64,000 nt of DNA from Margaritispora aquatica (Eukaryota; Ascomycota; Leotiomycetes; Helotiales; Discinellaceae), in contig VJWN01000014.1 in NCBI GenBank assembly GCA_007644065.1, positions 1,054,001-1,118,000 on the forward strand, read 5' to 3'. Positions 10,952 through 20,943 of the stretch are shown in pieces. How positions within the stretch are numbered: the first letter of the stretch is position 1; every line of letters begins with the position of its first letter. Position numbers and translations under genes: made by a program. Below the pieces are notes generated by a model. That model saw only the letters and a list, made by a program, of their open reading frames with translations. It ran no database searches and was not told where the DNA came from.

Positions 10952-13099
10952 TTACTCGTAGTCGTCTTGGTTGTATTGATATCCTCCATCTGGGAGCTCG
11001 ATACCACTATCTCTATCATCGCTGCCATGCGTGCTCCACGAGACAATCGCGGCGGTCGCAGCTTTTTCCCGAGCATCTCGTAGCATCTGAGCGCCAATAT
11101 CACTCATTCCTTCATTATCGAGCTCTGCCTCGCGCTCTTCGAGTTCATCTGGAGCAAGGACGCGACCCCCGAGCTCGAGATCAGTAATCCTCACGCGATA
11201 TTCAAGTGCCTTCTTGCCTTCGTTGATCATGGCTTCGGACCAGCCAAGACATCGCTTAAGGCTCTGATTCATCTTTTGTGAATCTATGAGAAGTTGTTGG
11301 TGTTTGGTAAGATCAAGCTGTAATCGTTTCTCATCTCGTTTCCGGTGCTTGAGGTCGTTCTCAGCCATAGCGGTAGGGCTGAGCGAGGCCTCATCTGGGG
11401 AATCTTCTTCGGACAATTCAGACTCTTCCTCATCCTCATCCTCCTCACTCATATCTGAAAGCATGTTTCCATTCACATCATCGATTGAAAGTGTTTCGGA
11501 AGACGCGCGCATGGTGTTCGAAGCAATAGATAAGCGACCTGATCTACTTAGTCTCCTGTATCGACGAAGTTCTGCTGTAACTTTTCTCATCTCCCGTTCC
11601 AGTGTTCTGTTGATGGCTTCTAGTGATGAATTGGTAATCTCCAGATCCAAGACTTTTCGTTCTCGTCGTGCTTCGGCTGCAAGCTCGTTCATTTTCTGCA
11701 ATGAATGTCCTGCTTTGATAGGACTGTGTACTTCGGGAACATCATCTTTGGCAATCACTGGAATGATTTCTTCGGGAGTTGACACTGGGAGTGAATTGGT
11801 GACGAGACTCAATGGTGTGGTCGGTAAGGTTTCTACACTGGATCCACTTGATATCTTCCTGGCATGAATTGGTGTAGAGCTGCCACTAGATGATCTTGCC
11901 CTGCTGATTCCCTTCTGAATCTCAATGCTAGCCCTACGAGCTGGAGTCAAAGATGTGGCGGAATTGCCCCTTCCAACAGGTCCTGGCCGAGGTAATACTG
12001 GAGAGGGTAACGTGGGAGTGTTTCGAACTGCTGCTAATGAAGAGTACTGGTTGTTAAGTTTCGAGGGAGAGGATGGTCTGGATGGTGGTGAGAATGCACC
12101 AGCAGGACTCGATGCCCCCATTCTTGGAGATGTAATTCTCGAGGAGGAAGATACCACGGAACTGGCTCTTGGTGGTGGAAAGTGTGGAGAAGCGGCCAGT
12201 TGTAAATCTGGAGTGCCGTTGGCATGGAAGAATTTAGCTGTAGATCTTTCCTCCCCAGCTTGTGAACCAGTTGCAGAGGCACTTGAGCTCTGCAGTGGAG
12301 GCGGTATCGATTCGCCATTGGCGTACAAGAAGGTCGAGGGTTGTTTGGAGATCATAGACGTGCGAGGAGGACCTTGGACCGTTTTTGCGTCACTGGCAAA
12401 GAAAAACTTTGAATCCATATTCTCTGCCAAAGGTCTCGAGTATCCTCCATCTGTCACAGCGGGACTGAAAGACACTGTCGGCCGTTTTGGAACGTCTCTA
12501 TCCACTCCATTGAGTCCCAATCCATATGCCCTCGGGTCCTGAGCCATTCGAAGTCCATCATTTGTCGAGGGGTTGACTGGTGTTCCATTTGGTGTTCCGG
12601 TAGGTGTAGTATTCGTACTGTCTACTCTTGAAGTCCGCTTTCCTGACCTGGGAGTGATGTTGTTACTCAAGAACGACACAACAGGAGTAGCTGCCTCGTC
12701 CCTCCCACTGACATCAGACCTCGGGGCTCTTCGTGATGATGGAGTTGTAGCATTCTGCGGAATGGAACTAGCAACCCTGGGTGTCAAAGGTGTCTTATAT
12801 GATTGTTTCGTGGCTCCGCTGGAGAGAGTGGGCATTAATGGACCATTGTTTCTCGGAGTATTCTGCTTCTCTGACATATTGCTGCTTTTCGAAGCTAGGG
12901 GCGGTTTGTTGGGTGGTACTCGCATCATGACATTGTGGTCGCGTTTTTGCAATGGAGGTCGTAGTGTCGATTTATTAGGTCGTGGTCGTGTTCGTGCACC
13001 ATTAGCAGAAGCATTTGTGTTGTTGGCAGAAGGTTGGTTTTCGATGTTGTGGTTCAAGGTGTTGGCAACACCGCCGAGGAGTCTGGTAGACGCTCGCAT
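10952..13099 (-). CDS. Low-complexity protein with C-terminal coiled coils, function unknown (715 aa, single exon)
   Basis: The frame is uninterrupted from ATG 13099 to the stop at 10952. The N-terminal 420 residues are Ser/Thr/Pro/Asn-rich and probably disordered, with many TP and SP sites (possible proline-directed kinase targets). A phrase FLSNNITPRSGKR sits near residue 143. Three short related motifs occur: KFFFASD (231), TFLYANG (256) and KFFHANG (289). Residues about 465-520 and 590-645 are heptad-like and charged (for example EAINRTLEREMRKVTAELRRY), with an acidic block EEDEDEEESELSEED between them. This layout is common in fungal cytoskeletal or spindle-pole scaffolds, but I do not recognise an orthologue and assign no function. 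Long open frames on the opposite strand are shadows of this gene. Confidence 0.85.
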   Translation of the reverse strand: MRASTRLLGGVANTLNHNIENQPSANNTNASANGARTRPRPNKSTLRPPLQKRDHNVMMRVPPNKPPLASKSSNMSEKQNTPRNNGPLMPTLSSGATKQSYKTPLTPRVASSIPQNATTPSSRRAPRSDVSGRDEAATPVVSFLSNNITPRSGKRTSRVDSTNTTPTGTPNGTPVNPSTNDGLRMAQDPRAYGLGLNGVDRDVPKRPTVSFSPAVTDGGYSRPLAENMDSKFFFASDAKTVQGPPRTSMISKQPSTFLYANGESIPPPLQSSSASATGSQAGEERSTAKFFHANGTPDLQLAASPHFPPPRASSVVSSSSRITSPRMGASSPAGAFSPPSRPSSPSKLNNQYSSLAAVRNTPTLPSPVLPRPGPVGRGNSATSLTPARRASIEIQKGISRARSSSGSSTPIHARKISSGSSVETLPTTPLSLVTNSLPVSTPEEIIPVIAKDDVPEVHSPIKAGHSLQKMNELAAEARRERKVLDLEITNSSLEAINRTLEREMRKVTAELRRYRRLSRSGRLSIASNTMRASSETLSIDDVNGNMLSDMSEEDEDEEESELSEEDSPDEASLSPTAMAENDLKHRKRDEKRLQLDLTKHQQLLIDSQKMNQSLKRCLGWSEAMINEGKKALEYRVRITDLELGGRVLAPDELEEREAELDNEGMSDIGAQMLRDAREKAATAAIVSWSTHGSDDRDSGIELPDGGYQYNQDDYE

Positions 13100-13958
13100 C
13101 GCTAGTTGCTAACCAAAAGCATAAACTAAATGAAAACGGCGATAACACTCGAGGGAAGCATTTCACTAAACTCTATTGATTGAACAATTGAGAATTATTC
13201 TAGATAAATCACTTTCACAAGCATGAATCTGAGTAATGTCTGCTCTTAGGGACTCTTTACAACGGAAAAGGAAGTTTTGTTTGTTTACCTCTATTGTGCT
13301 ATACAACGCAAGGTATTATTGTATTATTTCTAGGTGACAGCTCACATGCCCACTATTACTTTAGACTATGGAGGTACAGAACTTTTATGCAAGGGGGAAC
13401 TTGAAGAGGGGCAGATGAAGTTCATGCGGTAACGATTAGAGCCAGTCAAGTCGCGTCATTGTTTACAGTTACGACAGTGTGGACAGGTGTGGACAGGTCT
13501 ATCAGTCATAGTTTTGTCCCTTCTATGAAACGTCCACGGGTGACCCCTGGGGTAGACTTGATGTGACTGGACCGGGAAAAGAAACAAACCTCAGCTGGTT
13601 TGAGGGGGGAAGAAGAAGATAGAGCCTCAAAGCCCTGCTGACATCCGCCGATCAAGTCCAAATTCGGTGCATTCCTCCAGCGAAGTGTTTTACGAGCAGC
13701 AAGCAACACGAGGGAGGTTACGGGAAAACGGTTACTGGAGCATTTCGAAGATTGCCGAGCCGACGGGAAGGCGTTCTCGGTTCGGCTGAGCGATGGAAAT
13801 CCAGAAGGGTCCGAGACTAAAATAACTACACCTTGATTACCTAAGGGTACGGGTACCTAGGTATAGGTACTTGATCCAGGTTGTTGATATATCAATACCT
13901 CTCTCGTTGCATAACCACATCGAAATTCGCTCTCTTCGCCCTCCCCTCTTCAGTTAAT
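13100..13958. other. Intergenic region between divergent genes
   Basis: Promoter region for the coiled-coil gene (-) and the cytochrome b5-domain gene (+). Near 13480-13500 GTGTGGACAGGTGTGGACAGG is a small tandem duplication. Near 13845-13870 there is a GGTAC-rich stretch. No gene seen. Confidence 0.6.
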
Positions 13959-15068
13959 ATGGCCATTATTGGCCTCTCTATATTGATCGCCTCTATTACA
14001 TACTTCTGCTACCATCGCACATCGTTCACTTCAACAATTCTGCAATGGTTTCATCGTTCTGCGCCGCCTGCAATCGCCCCCTCCACTGAACTCGATAATG
14101 TCGCCAAACAGCCAGAAAATGAGAAGATATCAAGTACAGATTCACACGTCCAAGTCGAAATACCAATAGTTGAATCTGCGGACGAAAATATGAAGCGCAA
14201 AGAAGCTCCAAGCGATGAGGATGCTCGAAGCATGCCCCCTCCACCCCCACCATTCCGCAAACCCTCCTCACCAACGACACCACGCGCGACTCCAACTACG
14301 ACTACAAATACAGCACCAATACCTTCCTTCAATCTCGCGCCCTCACCTCCTAAGATCTCACAACCAGATCATAATGAAGGAGACGAAGAAGACGAGCGTG
14401 ATAACCTCCCACCACCTTCCTTTCCAGCACTCAACTCAGCGCAACGAGCACAAGGACCTCGTCTCAACCCAACACCCTCTCTCACGCCTTCACAACCCCC
14501 CAACAGAAGCCTAGGCCTCATGGCCCCGCCATCTCGCTCTCTTCCTCTTCCAAACCGCGGGCCAGCGCCTCGAGCAGCAGGTGGTGGTCTCGCCCCGCCA
14601 CCAACCCACTCAACTATTCCCGCCAAGCCCAAAAAGCGCGTCCTCCTCACGCCAGGACACTCTCCTCTCGACTGGGCGCGCCTGACCTCCTCACGGGAGT
14701 TCCTGGCATCGCAGCCCTCTAAACTCCAGCGCATTCCGCCCTCAATCCTCAAACTGCACAACGGACGCCGACGCAAAGTTGTCCTTCCGTCAGGCGAACC
14801 CACTTACGTCGTTGCCGAGGCGTGGACGGTGCTCGGCGGGAAGGTGTACAACATGACGCCATATCTACCCTATCATCCAGGTGGAGAGCCGGAGCTCTTG
14901 AGGGTTGCGGGAAAAGATGGCACACGGCTGTTTGGCGAGGTACATCCATGGGTTAACTATGAGGGAATGCTAGAGGCGTGTTTGGTGGGCATTGCTGTTG
15001 AAGAGAGTGAAGTGGAGAAGATGAGGGGTGCTGGGGTTGTTGGAACTGGATTGGAGGATATGGATTGA
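13959..15068 (+). CDS. Membrane-anchored cytochrome b5-like heme-binding domain protein (369 aa)
   Basis: The start is set at ATG 13959, which gives MAIIGLSILIASITYFCYH, a single N-terminal membrane anchor; an in-frame ATG at 13881 would add 26 residues. A disordered Pro-rich region follows (several PPPPP runs). Then comes LTPGHSPLDWARL and a C-terminal cytochrome b5 fold of about 90 residues with the two heme-ligand motifs, HPGG in YLPYHPGGEPELL and the later His in FGEVHPWVNYEGML. This arrangement matches the NCB5OR/Irc21-type b5 domains, in which a short DW(A/I)RL segment precedes the fold. The protein is probably an ER electron carrier or a P450/desaturase helper, by family knowledge. It has no flavin reductase domain, so it would need a partner reductase. 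Confidence 0.85.
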   Translation: MAIIGLSILIASITYFCYHRTSFTSTILQWFHRSAPPAIAPSTELDNVAKQPENEKISSTDSHVQVEIPIVESADENMKRKEAPSDEDARSMPPPPPPFRKPSSPTTPRATPTTTTNTAPIPSFNLAPSPPKISQPDHNEGDEEDERDNLPPPSFPALNSAQRAQGPRLNPTPSLTPSQPPNRSLGLMAPPSRSLPLPNRGPAPRAAGGGLAPPPTHSTIPAKPKKRVLLTPGHSPLDWARLTSSREFLASQPSKLQRIPPSILKLHNGRRRKVVLPSGEPTYVVAEAWTVLGGKVYNMTPYLPYHPGGEPELLRVAGKDGTRLFGEVHPWVNYEGMLEACLVGIAVEESEVEKMRGAGVVGTGLEDMD

Positions 15069-15791
15069 TCAATCGATCGATTAAGCGAGTGTGTTGATGT
15101 GATATGATATACGACGCTACGAGAATTATGGTATACACGTGGTGTTCCAAGCTGAGCGAGTCTCAAACCAAAGACACTGGAATGCATCGTTCCTAGCATG
15201 GAGAGACTCTGTCTGAGACAGCAGAGGTATGAAAGCCGGAAGCTGGAATGTCACCCCAATGCCTGGAAACCAAGGAACTCGAATGAGTTTCCAATTCACC
15301 TCCATACCTCCTCGGAAGCACACAGTACTTGTGATAAGTACATGTTGATCTTCCGAAAATCATGTTACACATGTTGTGGTGAGCATGACGACATACATAA
15401 GAAGCGTTGTTTATTGTTTGAATAATACCTGGCAGACGTGGCTCTCAACATGCATCCTCAAGCACAAATAGACCGAGTGAGTAGTTATAGAGATACCAGC
15501 AAGCTGCAACATGCTCCAATAGAAGCGAGACTCATGTAGACCATTCGATAGACTAGACTATGATACCCATGCACATACATAGCTAACAAAACACCTTTCT
15601 CCATCGCTGAATGTTTCCATTTGAATTGATCGCTAGGCCAGTGAACTCCCACCATGCCATATTCATAAGATTCATTACGCTCCACACAGTCAAGTCACAA
15701 TCGTTCAGCATTAGATAGATACCAATGTGCTCCTTAGCCCCCTTCCTGCTGACCAACCACACCTCAAGCAGATACCTCAATTCAAGAAGCC
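15069..15791. other. Intergenic region between convergent genes
   Basis: Shared 3' region; TCAATCGATCGATTAAG lies just after the b5 gene stop. No gene seen. Confidence 0.6.
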
Positions 15792-18518
15792 TCATTTGCG
15801 CTTCTTGAACTTAAATGTCAGCCCATCATCATCACTGTCGTCATCCTCATCCACCACCTCTCTCCTCGTAGGTTTAATTACACTCTGCTTGACCTTCTTC
15901 GCCGGCGGCGCTTTAGCCACTGTCTCCTTCGGAGCGGGCCGTTTCCTGGAACTGGTCGACGAAGAAGTTGGCTCGACGCTTGCCATCCTCACAGGCTTCG
16001 CTTTTAGTGACACCTTCAGAGGCGGCGCTGGCTTCGCTTTTGGGGCTAGGCTGAGATCCGAATCAGAAGACTCAGAATCGGTACTTCGTCGTCGCTGGGA
16101 CATGACGGGCATGTGATCAGATTCCGAATCCTCCTCGCTGATTACCTCAGGTGCAGCACGAGAATTCGGCCTCGATCCCGACTCCTGCGTCTCTCGTCCC
16201 TTGCCCTTCCCCTTCTTATTCGGACGCTGCGTGCTTAGTTCATCCCAGAACTCGTCTCCGATGCCATATGTCCTGTTCTTGACCTCCTCCAACGCAACAA
16301 TGACTTTCTCGACTCTCCTGCCTGTGTCCTCGGCTCCACGACGACGAAAACGCTTGAAGTTTTTGCGGCCGTTCCATTTATCATCCCAGCGCTCGCTTTC
16401 ATCTGCATGTGCGACAGCTCGTGGAGGCGGATTCTTGCGTGAGACTTCCATGATTTCGACAACAAGCTTCTTCTGGATTTCCGAAATGTCCATGTCATCG
16501 AATTTGGCCTCGAGTCTCTCGCGCTCTTCGGCAGCTAGTGCGTCTGCTTCCTCGCGTCGTTTTCGTGCCTCCTCGAGTATATCAGGACTTGCCTCTTTAG
16601 CTTTCCTTGCTCTTTTAGCAAGAGGTTTTGTTGTGGATGGCTTCACCACTTCTTCTTTGGAAGCAGGTGCAGGAGTGACCTCTCTAGTTGGCTTGCGTTC
16701 GAGCTCGCCAGCCAATCGTCGTTTCTTCATGATCTGAGCTCCTGGCGCTATTGCTTCCATTATATCTTCTTCATCTTCACTAACAGGCGACGCAACTCTT
16801 TTCCTGCTGGTTCGAGTTGATGCTTCTGGTGGCTGGGAAAACCCTCGGTTGTTTTGGGGTTCTGGATCCTGAGTTACGAATAGCCCTTGCGATTCTGGGT
16901 TTTGAGTTACGAACAATCCTTGGGACTCGGGGATTTCTGCTGGAGGTGGAGCTGGATCCACCTCCATCGACTCTGGTATAGCAGCAACAACTGATGGTCC
17001 CGAGAAATCGTCGTCAAGGAAGCCTAAGAATTTAGTTCGGGCAACACGTCTTGATCGGGCCCGCATTGAGGTAGGTGGGGGCATATCTTCTGTAGCAAGG
17101 GTAGAAACTGGAGCGGCTTGAGTGCTTTCGACGGTTTGAGCAATTTGAGGGCGTTGAAAGCTCACCAACGAGGCTATGATATCAGTACAAAGACTTGAGC
17201 TAATGGAGTCAACATACCAACTGTTGGAGGAGGAGCTACGACCCCGGAGGACATGAAATCAAGTGGTCTCCTCAATATACTAGCCCGAACCCCTAGAATG
17301 GCATCTAGAAACTCATTCTGCTCCACTAATCTTTGATCTAGCTTGAGTGCTACTTGCCGTCCAAATTCCGCAAACCAATCTGTAGTTGCTCCTGGGGCAG
17401 GGTTATACCGGACTACAACCACTCCTGCACCCGCACTTCCATCTTCGAACTCGTTCGTCCCCTTCTCTCCTGCAACACTTTTGACATATCTCACAAAGTC
17501 GTCGACTTGGGTTTCGTTTGCTGTCACGGGTCGATACAAGGCCTTGCCACCTCCACCACTGATAGGAGGATGAAGATTTTCAAACTGTTTCTGGTCGTAG
17601 AAGACAAAAGTGTAGCCTTTGAACATGTTTTGTCGGTCTTTTCTTGGCTTATATGCTTCATCTGGTCGCGAGGTTGGCTCTTCACCTTTTGGTGGCAGGA
17701 ATTTCGTCTCGTCTGGCCAATTTGCATCAAAGTCTTCTGAGAGAGGACAACCTCCGCTCTCAGAAGACATTGTCGCGGCCAGAATCGCATTGACAAAAGT
17801 ATCATTATGAACGATGTACTTTCCATCAATCAAAGCCTGTAGTCCTTTTGATGTATTCCGTTTCTTCGCAACGACATGCGTGGTAACGTTACTCTTGTAA
17901 TCATCAAGCACCTTTATGTCAAGAGGTCCAAGACGTTCGTACAGATCCTTATATGGCTTTGCCTTTTTCTCCTTGCTAGTGAACGAGAAAGTGAAAACTA
18001 CCGGAATCCAGGTGAACCTAGAGTATTGTCAGACTCAGAAGAGTTTGTGGTAGGAAAGGTGGCATACCTGAATAAATGCCTAAACTTTCCAAGCTGGACA
18101 ATAGTGGTATCCTCCTCCAGAACCTTGCTCTGACCTCGAATTTGAACATTATTAAGCAGTGTGCCAATCTTTGTATCAAGGTCCGTCAAAGTAATGCGAG
18201 ATCGTGTTCGTAGATTACCCTACTTGATGTTAGTTCGTCGCAACAAAATGAAGCAGGACACCCACACAATCATCCGGTCCGACAGCGCTGATTTCGATTG
18301 TGAGGTGTTTCCGCGATATTGTCTTATCGGAAACAACAAACAATTGCCCTGAGTCTGAAGCTACTCGAAGTGTAAGTAGGAGCGCATACCCGAGGCGCAA
18401 TGGCAAACAAACCTTCATCAGTCTTCAGTGCTGTACGACCAAAAATAAACTTCTTTCCCGGCGGCAGATATAGCCTTTTGCCATTTAAGACATCACCATC
18501 GTTCTCAACAATCCACAT
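15792..18518 (-). CDS. nbs1: Nbs1/nibrin orthologue, Mre11-Rad50-Nbs1 DNA repair complex (840 aa, 5 exons)
   Basis: Exons run 18518-18413, 18348-18266, 18219-18068, 18017-17218 and 17173-15792, and phases agree throughout. The first exon must be spliced early (after KTDEG) to give the FHA core GKKFIFGRTALKTDEGQLF and SDKTISRKHLTIEI. A first BRCT follows (about 114-200, FTWIPVVFTFSF, then NVTTHVVAKKRN and ALIDGKYIVHNDTFVNAIL), and a divergent second BRCT runs to about 380. The C-terminal half is disordered and charged. It holds the Mre11-binding motif KNFKRFRRRG at about 651 (NFKxF type) and a very acidic end DEDDDSDDDGLTFKFKKRK. Nbs1 recruits MRN to phosphorylated chromatin proteins and activates ATM/Tel1. 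The N-terminal ATG codon is the only one that keeps the FHA domain whole. Confidence 0.93.
16863..16928 (-). repeat. 33 bp tandem duplication inside nbs1
   Basis: Two consecutive copies of an 11-residue unit, ESQGLFVTQNP then ESQGLFVTQDP (residues about 463-484), lie in the disordered linker of Nbs1. Confidence 0.85.
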
Positions 18519-18828
18519 CTTCGTGGATCATATGCGCAGGTTTAGGTGAGCTGTGTTACGCGTTGAGGTTGGAAATGCAGTGAGAGCCACGAACGTCCCA
18601 CATGCGCGTGAGCACGTGATCTACATTAAAACACTGGGTCGACCTCAACTTCTCAGTGCGCACTTGGACGTAGGTAGCTCTTGAAGAGTTGTTCGATCAA
18701 CAGGCTTTGCTTCCATGATACATAAGAAGTATGATTGCTTGATTGGACTAGAACTATTGGCTGGGCTCTCTAATCTCCCTGTTTATGGAGGATCTCGTTC
18801 CAATATAAATGTCTCATCCCCATCATTT
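18519..18828. other. Intergenic region upstream of nbs1
   Basis: Short promoter region for nbs1 that also holds the 3' end of the next - strand gene. No further gene seen. Confidence 0.55.
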
Positions 18829-19566
18829 CTATGCATAGAGATCCTCATTCATCTCGCCGTGCTCTTCCTTAACCTCATATTTGTACACATTCATCCATTC
18901 TTTTTCCTCTGTTGGTCTTTCTCGTGGGCCTGCTGTCTTGTCAACCTGCTTTATCCACCGTCTCTTTGCTTCCGGCTTTCTTCCCAGATGACTTTCATCG
19001 TAATCAGTTCTGCACTCGTCGTCGACACTCCTTAGCCGTTTCATCGATCCAGACTGCTTTCGATCCATGTAGCCTTTGTACTCGTCGTTGTCGTCCCCCT
19101 TCGCTTCATCTTCTGCCCTCCTCTTCTTCCCCCTCCCTTCTGCCTCGGACACGATCGCTGGTGTCGTCAAATCTATGTATACTGGAGTCGTGCGGACTGG
19201 TGTTCCTGGCGTTGATCGGTATTTGTAACCACGCGATTTGATTATTCCTGCAGACCAAGCTTTTTGATGTTGTTTTTGCTGCAGCAGCGTAGGTACAGGC
19301 GAAGCTTCCAGACGGCGAGTCCATGGGACAGCAACATTGCCGCGCTCAATAGATTGAAGAACAATTTCGCGTCTCCCATCACCCCCGAGAATTTTCGGTT
19401 GTGCCGTTACCATCTCGGGATACTTTTCATTGTTGTCGAATTCCTTTTGTAAGTCAATATCGAACTGCTGAAGAGTTTCCTTGGTTTCATCGGCCCAGGC
19501 AAGATCATATTTGGAGCGCAATTTCAGTTTCCTGGCCAGCTTTCCAGAGGCAGATGTAGAACTCAT
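18829..19566 (-). CDS. Small basic nuclear-type protein with SUMO-interaction-like motif, unknown function (245 aa)
   Basis: The ATG at 19566 is preferred: MSSTSASGKLARKLKLRSKY is a likely basic start, while the upstream ATG at 19662 adds a poorly coding 32 residues. The protein is hydrophilic, with clusters GKKRRAEDEAK and GRKPEAKRRWIKQ that resemble nuclear localisation signals. A VYIDLT core within TTPVYIDLTTPAI (about residues 127-139) fits the SUMO-interaction consensus. No enzyme motif or membrane segment is visible. It lies just upstream of nbs1 on the same strand, but nothing shows co-regulation. I do not recognise the family. Confidence 0.7.
   Translation of the reverse strand: MSSTSASGKLARKLKLRSKYDLAWADETKETLQQFDIDLQKEFDNNEKYPEMVTAQPKILGGDGRREIVLQSIERGNVAVPWTRRLEASPVPTLLQQKQHQKAWSAGIIKSRGYKYRSTPGTPVRTTPVYIDLTTPAIVSEAEGRGKKRRAEDEAKGDDNDEYKGYMDRKQSGSMKRLRSVDDECRTDYDESHLGRKPEAKRRWIKQVDKTAGPRERPTEEKEWMNVYKYEVKEEHGEMNEDLYA
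19165..19182 (-). other. Putative SUMO-interacting motif (VYIDLT)
   Basis: The codons encode VYIDLT, flanked by TTP on both sides. It is close to the canonical V-x-(I/V)-D-L-T hydrophobic core of SUMO-interacting motifs. Functional status is inference. Confidence 0.4.
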
Positions 19567-20520
19567 GGTGTCCAGGCAGGAGACCCTGTACTTGGAGTTG
19601 TGTATAGGAGCAGCAATTGAAGTGATGGTGGAGTTGATTGTACTGTAACGATTTGAAAGCAAAATTCTGGAGTCGGAAGCTGGTTTTTGCTGCGTAATGA
19701 TGTAGGTTTTGGTGAGTAACGCGATCTGTGTAAGAATTTGTCCTTAATTTGTCCTTATGGTTCATAAGCGTGAACAGAGATTCTTAAATGGCATTTTTTT
19801 GGGGCAAAAGTGTGTTGGAGAGCGCGCGTCGCAATAGCAGGGAAGATTTTTGGTGTTAAGCTAAGATATCATCATATAGGAAATGATCGTGAATCCGTAG
19901 GCAGCCTTTTACTTCAAATGAATGTGGGGGACAGGCCTCGAGCTAAAATAAATTGATTGCCGAACAAGTTAATTCTGATGTCATTGAGATTTTGGCATTG
20001 AAAGCTCGGCTTCACTTGATCGTTAGAACATTGGTGGAAATTTTCTGGAGCGTTCGTGCTTATTGCTTCTTCCATGGGCAATCGGCGAGTATTCCTCATA
20101 GTCAGGAATTTATCTGAAGGAGCAGTCACGACCATAGAATTTTGTTTTGGAGACAAAGTTTTGACTTAGAACGAAATCAGTTTCGTTCACTTAATGAGAT
20201 ATATATCTTCCCCTCTACAATTGAATGGTATCTTCTTGAACACTCTCCTAGAATCCAACATACATGCGTTATCATACAAAGCAATTTCCCAGTTCTCTTG
20301 TCTTGCCCTGTTCCCTTGTAAATCCATTATCCTTGAGACTCTTTTACTCCTCATGTTCTATTACTCCTGGTATTTCATTACACCTCATTGAATCCATTGC
20401 CGTTATCAACTATGCTATCATAACCATTATCCATATCGTCCCTTGGACAGACCATCATACACTTCACCATTCCCGCCACACTACCCATCAATCTTTCCCC
20501 CAACTACAACTGCTCACTGC
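19567..20520. other. Intergenic region
   Basis: About 950 bp between two - strand genes. No coding signal or repeat of note seen. Confidence 0.55.
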
Positions 20521-20943
20521 TCAGGGGTCGCTCTCAATCGAAGGCATGACATAGGGGAAGGTAGAGTCCTCGATGAATCTCTTAATCTGCCCACTGGAGA
20601 ACAGGCGTTCACTTAGCCGGAGCTTGAGCTGAATCTGCTTCTTGGGAACGTTCTTTGGCACGCCATTGAGCTTGATGCGAATTTTCTTCTCCGCAGGATC
20701 ATTTAGGTTGAGGTTTGAGGGGGCGGCTGCTTCTGGTCTCGGTGAAGAAGTAGGGCCCTTCTTGCCTGTGCCCTTCTTCTTGATGCCAGTGAAGACAGGC
20801 TTGAGGATATTCTTCCCCTTCGAAGTGCGAGGGGCTGGAGTCTTGATCGCAGGCGTTCTTGCTGAAGGTGTTGGCGCTGGAGTAGCAGGGAGGCCAGTGG
20901 CAGTGATAGCTCTGCCATTGCTTCTTTGACGTAGACTAGGCAT
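20521..20943 (-). CDS. Small basic Ala/Pro/Lys-rich protein, unknown function (140 aa)
   Basis: A single exon starts at ATG 20943 (MPSLRQRSNGRAITATGLP). The first half is low-complexity TPAP/SARTP repeats followed by Lys-rich patches (GIKKKGTGKKG). The second half is more ordered, with KKIRIKLNGVPKNVPKKQ, then IQLKLRLSERLFSSGQIKRF and the end FPYVMPSIESDP. The upstream in-frame ATG at 21075 gives a less plausible leader. Basic composition suggests a nuclear or ribosome-associated protein, but no domain is recognised. It could be a lineage-specific gene. Confidence 0.6.
   Translation of the reverse strand: MPSLRQRSNGRAITATGLPATPAPTPSARTPAIKTPAPRTSKGKNILKPVFTGIKKKGTGKKGPTSSPRPEAAAPSNLNLNDPAEKKIRIKLNGVPKNVPKKQIQLKLRLSERLFSSGQIKRFIEDSTFPYVMPSIESDP

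Noticed and set aside
11286..13112. Three long + strand open frames (about 180-205 codons each) opposite the coiled-coil gene
   Set aside because: They are antisense shadows of a Ser-rich coding strand, with no domain, and the - strand frame is far longer and has coiled-coil character.
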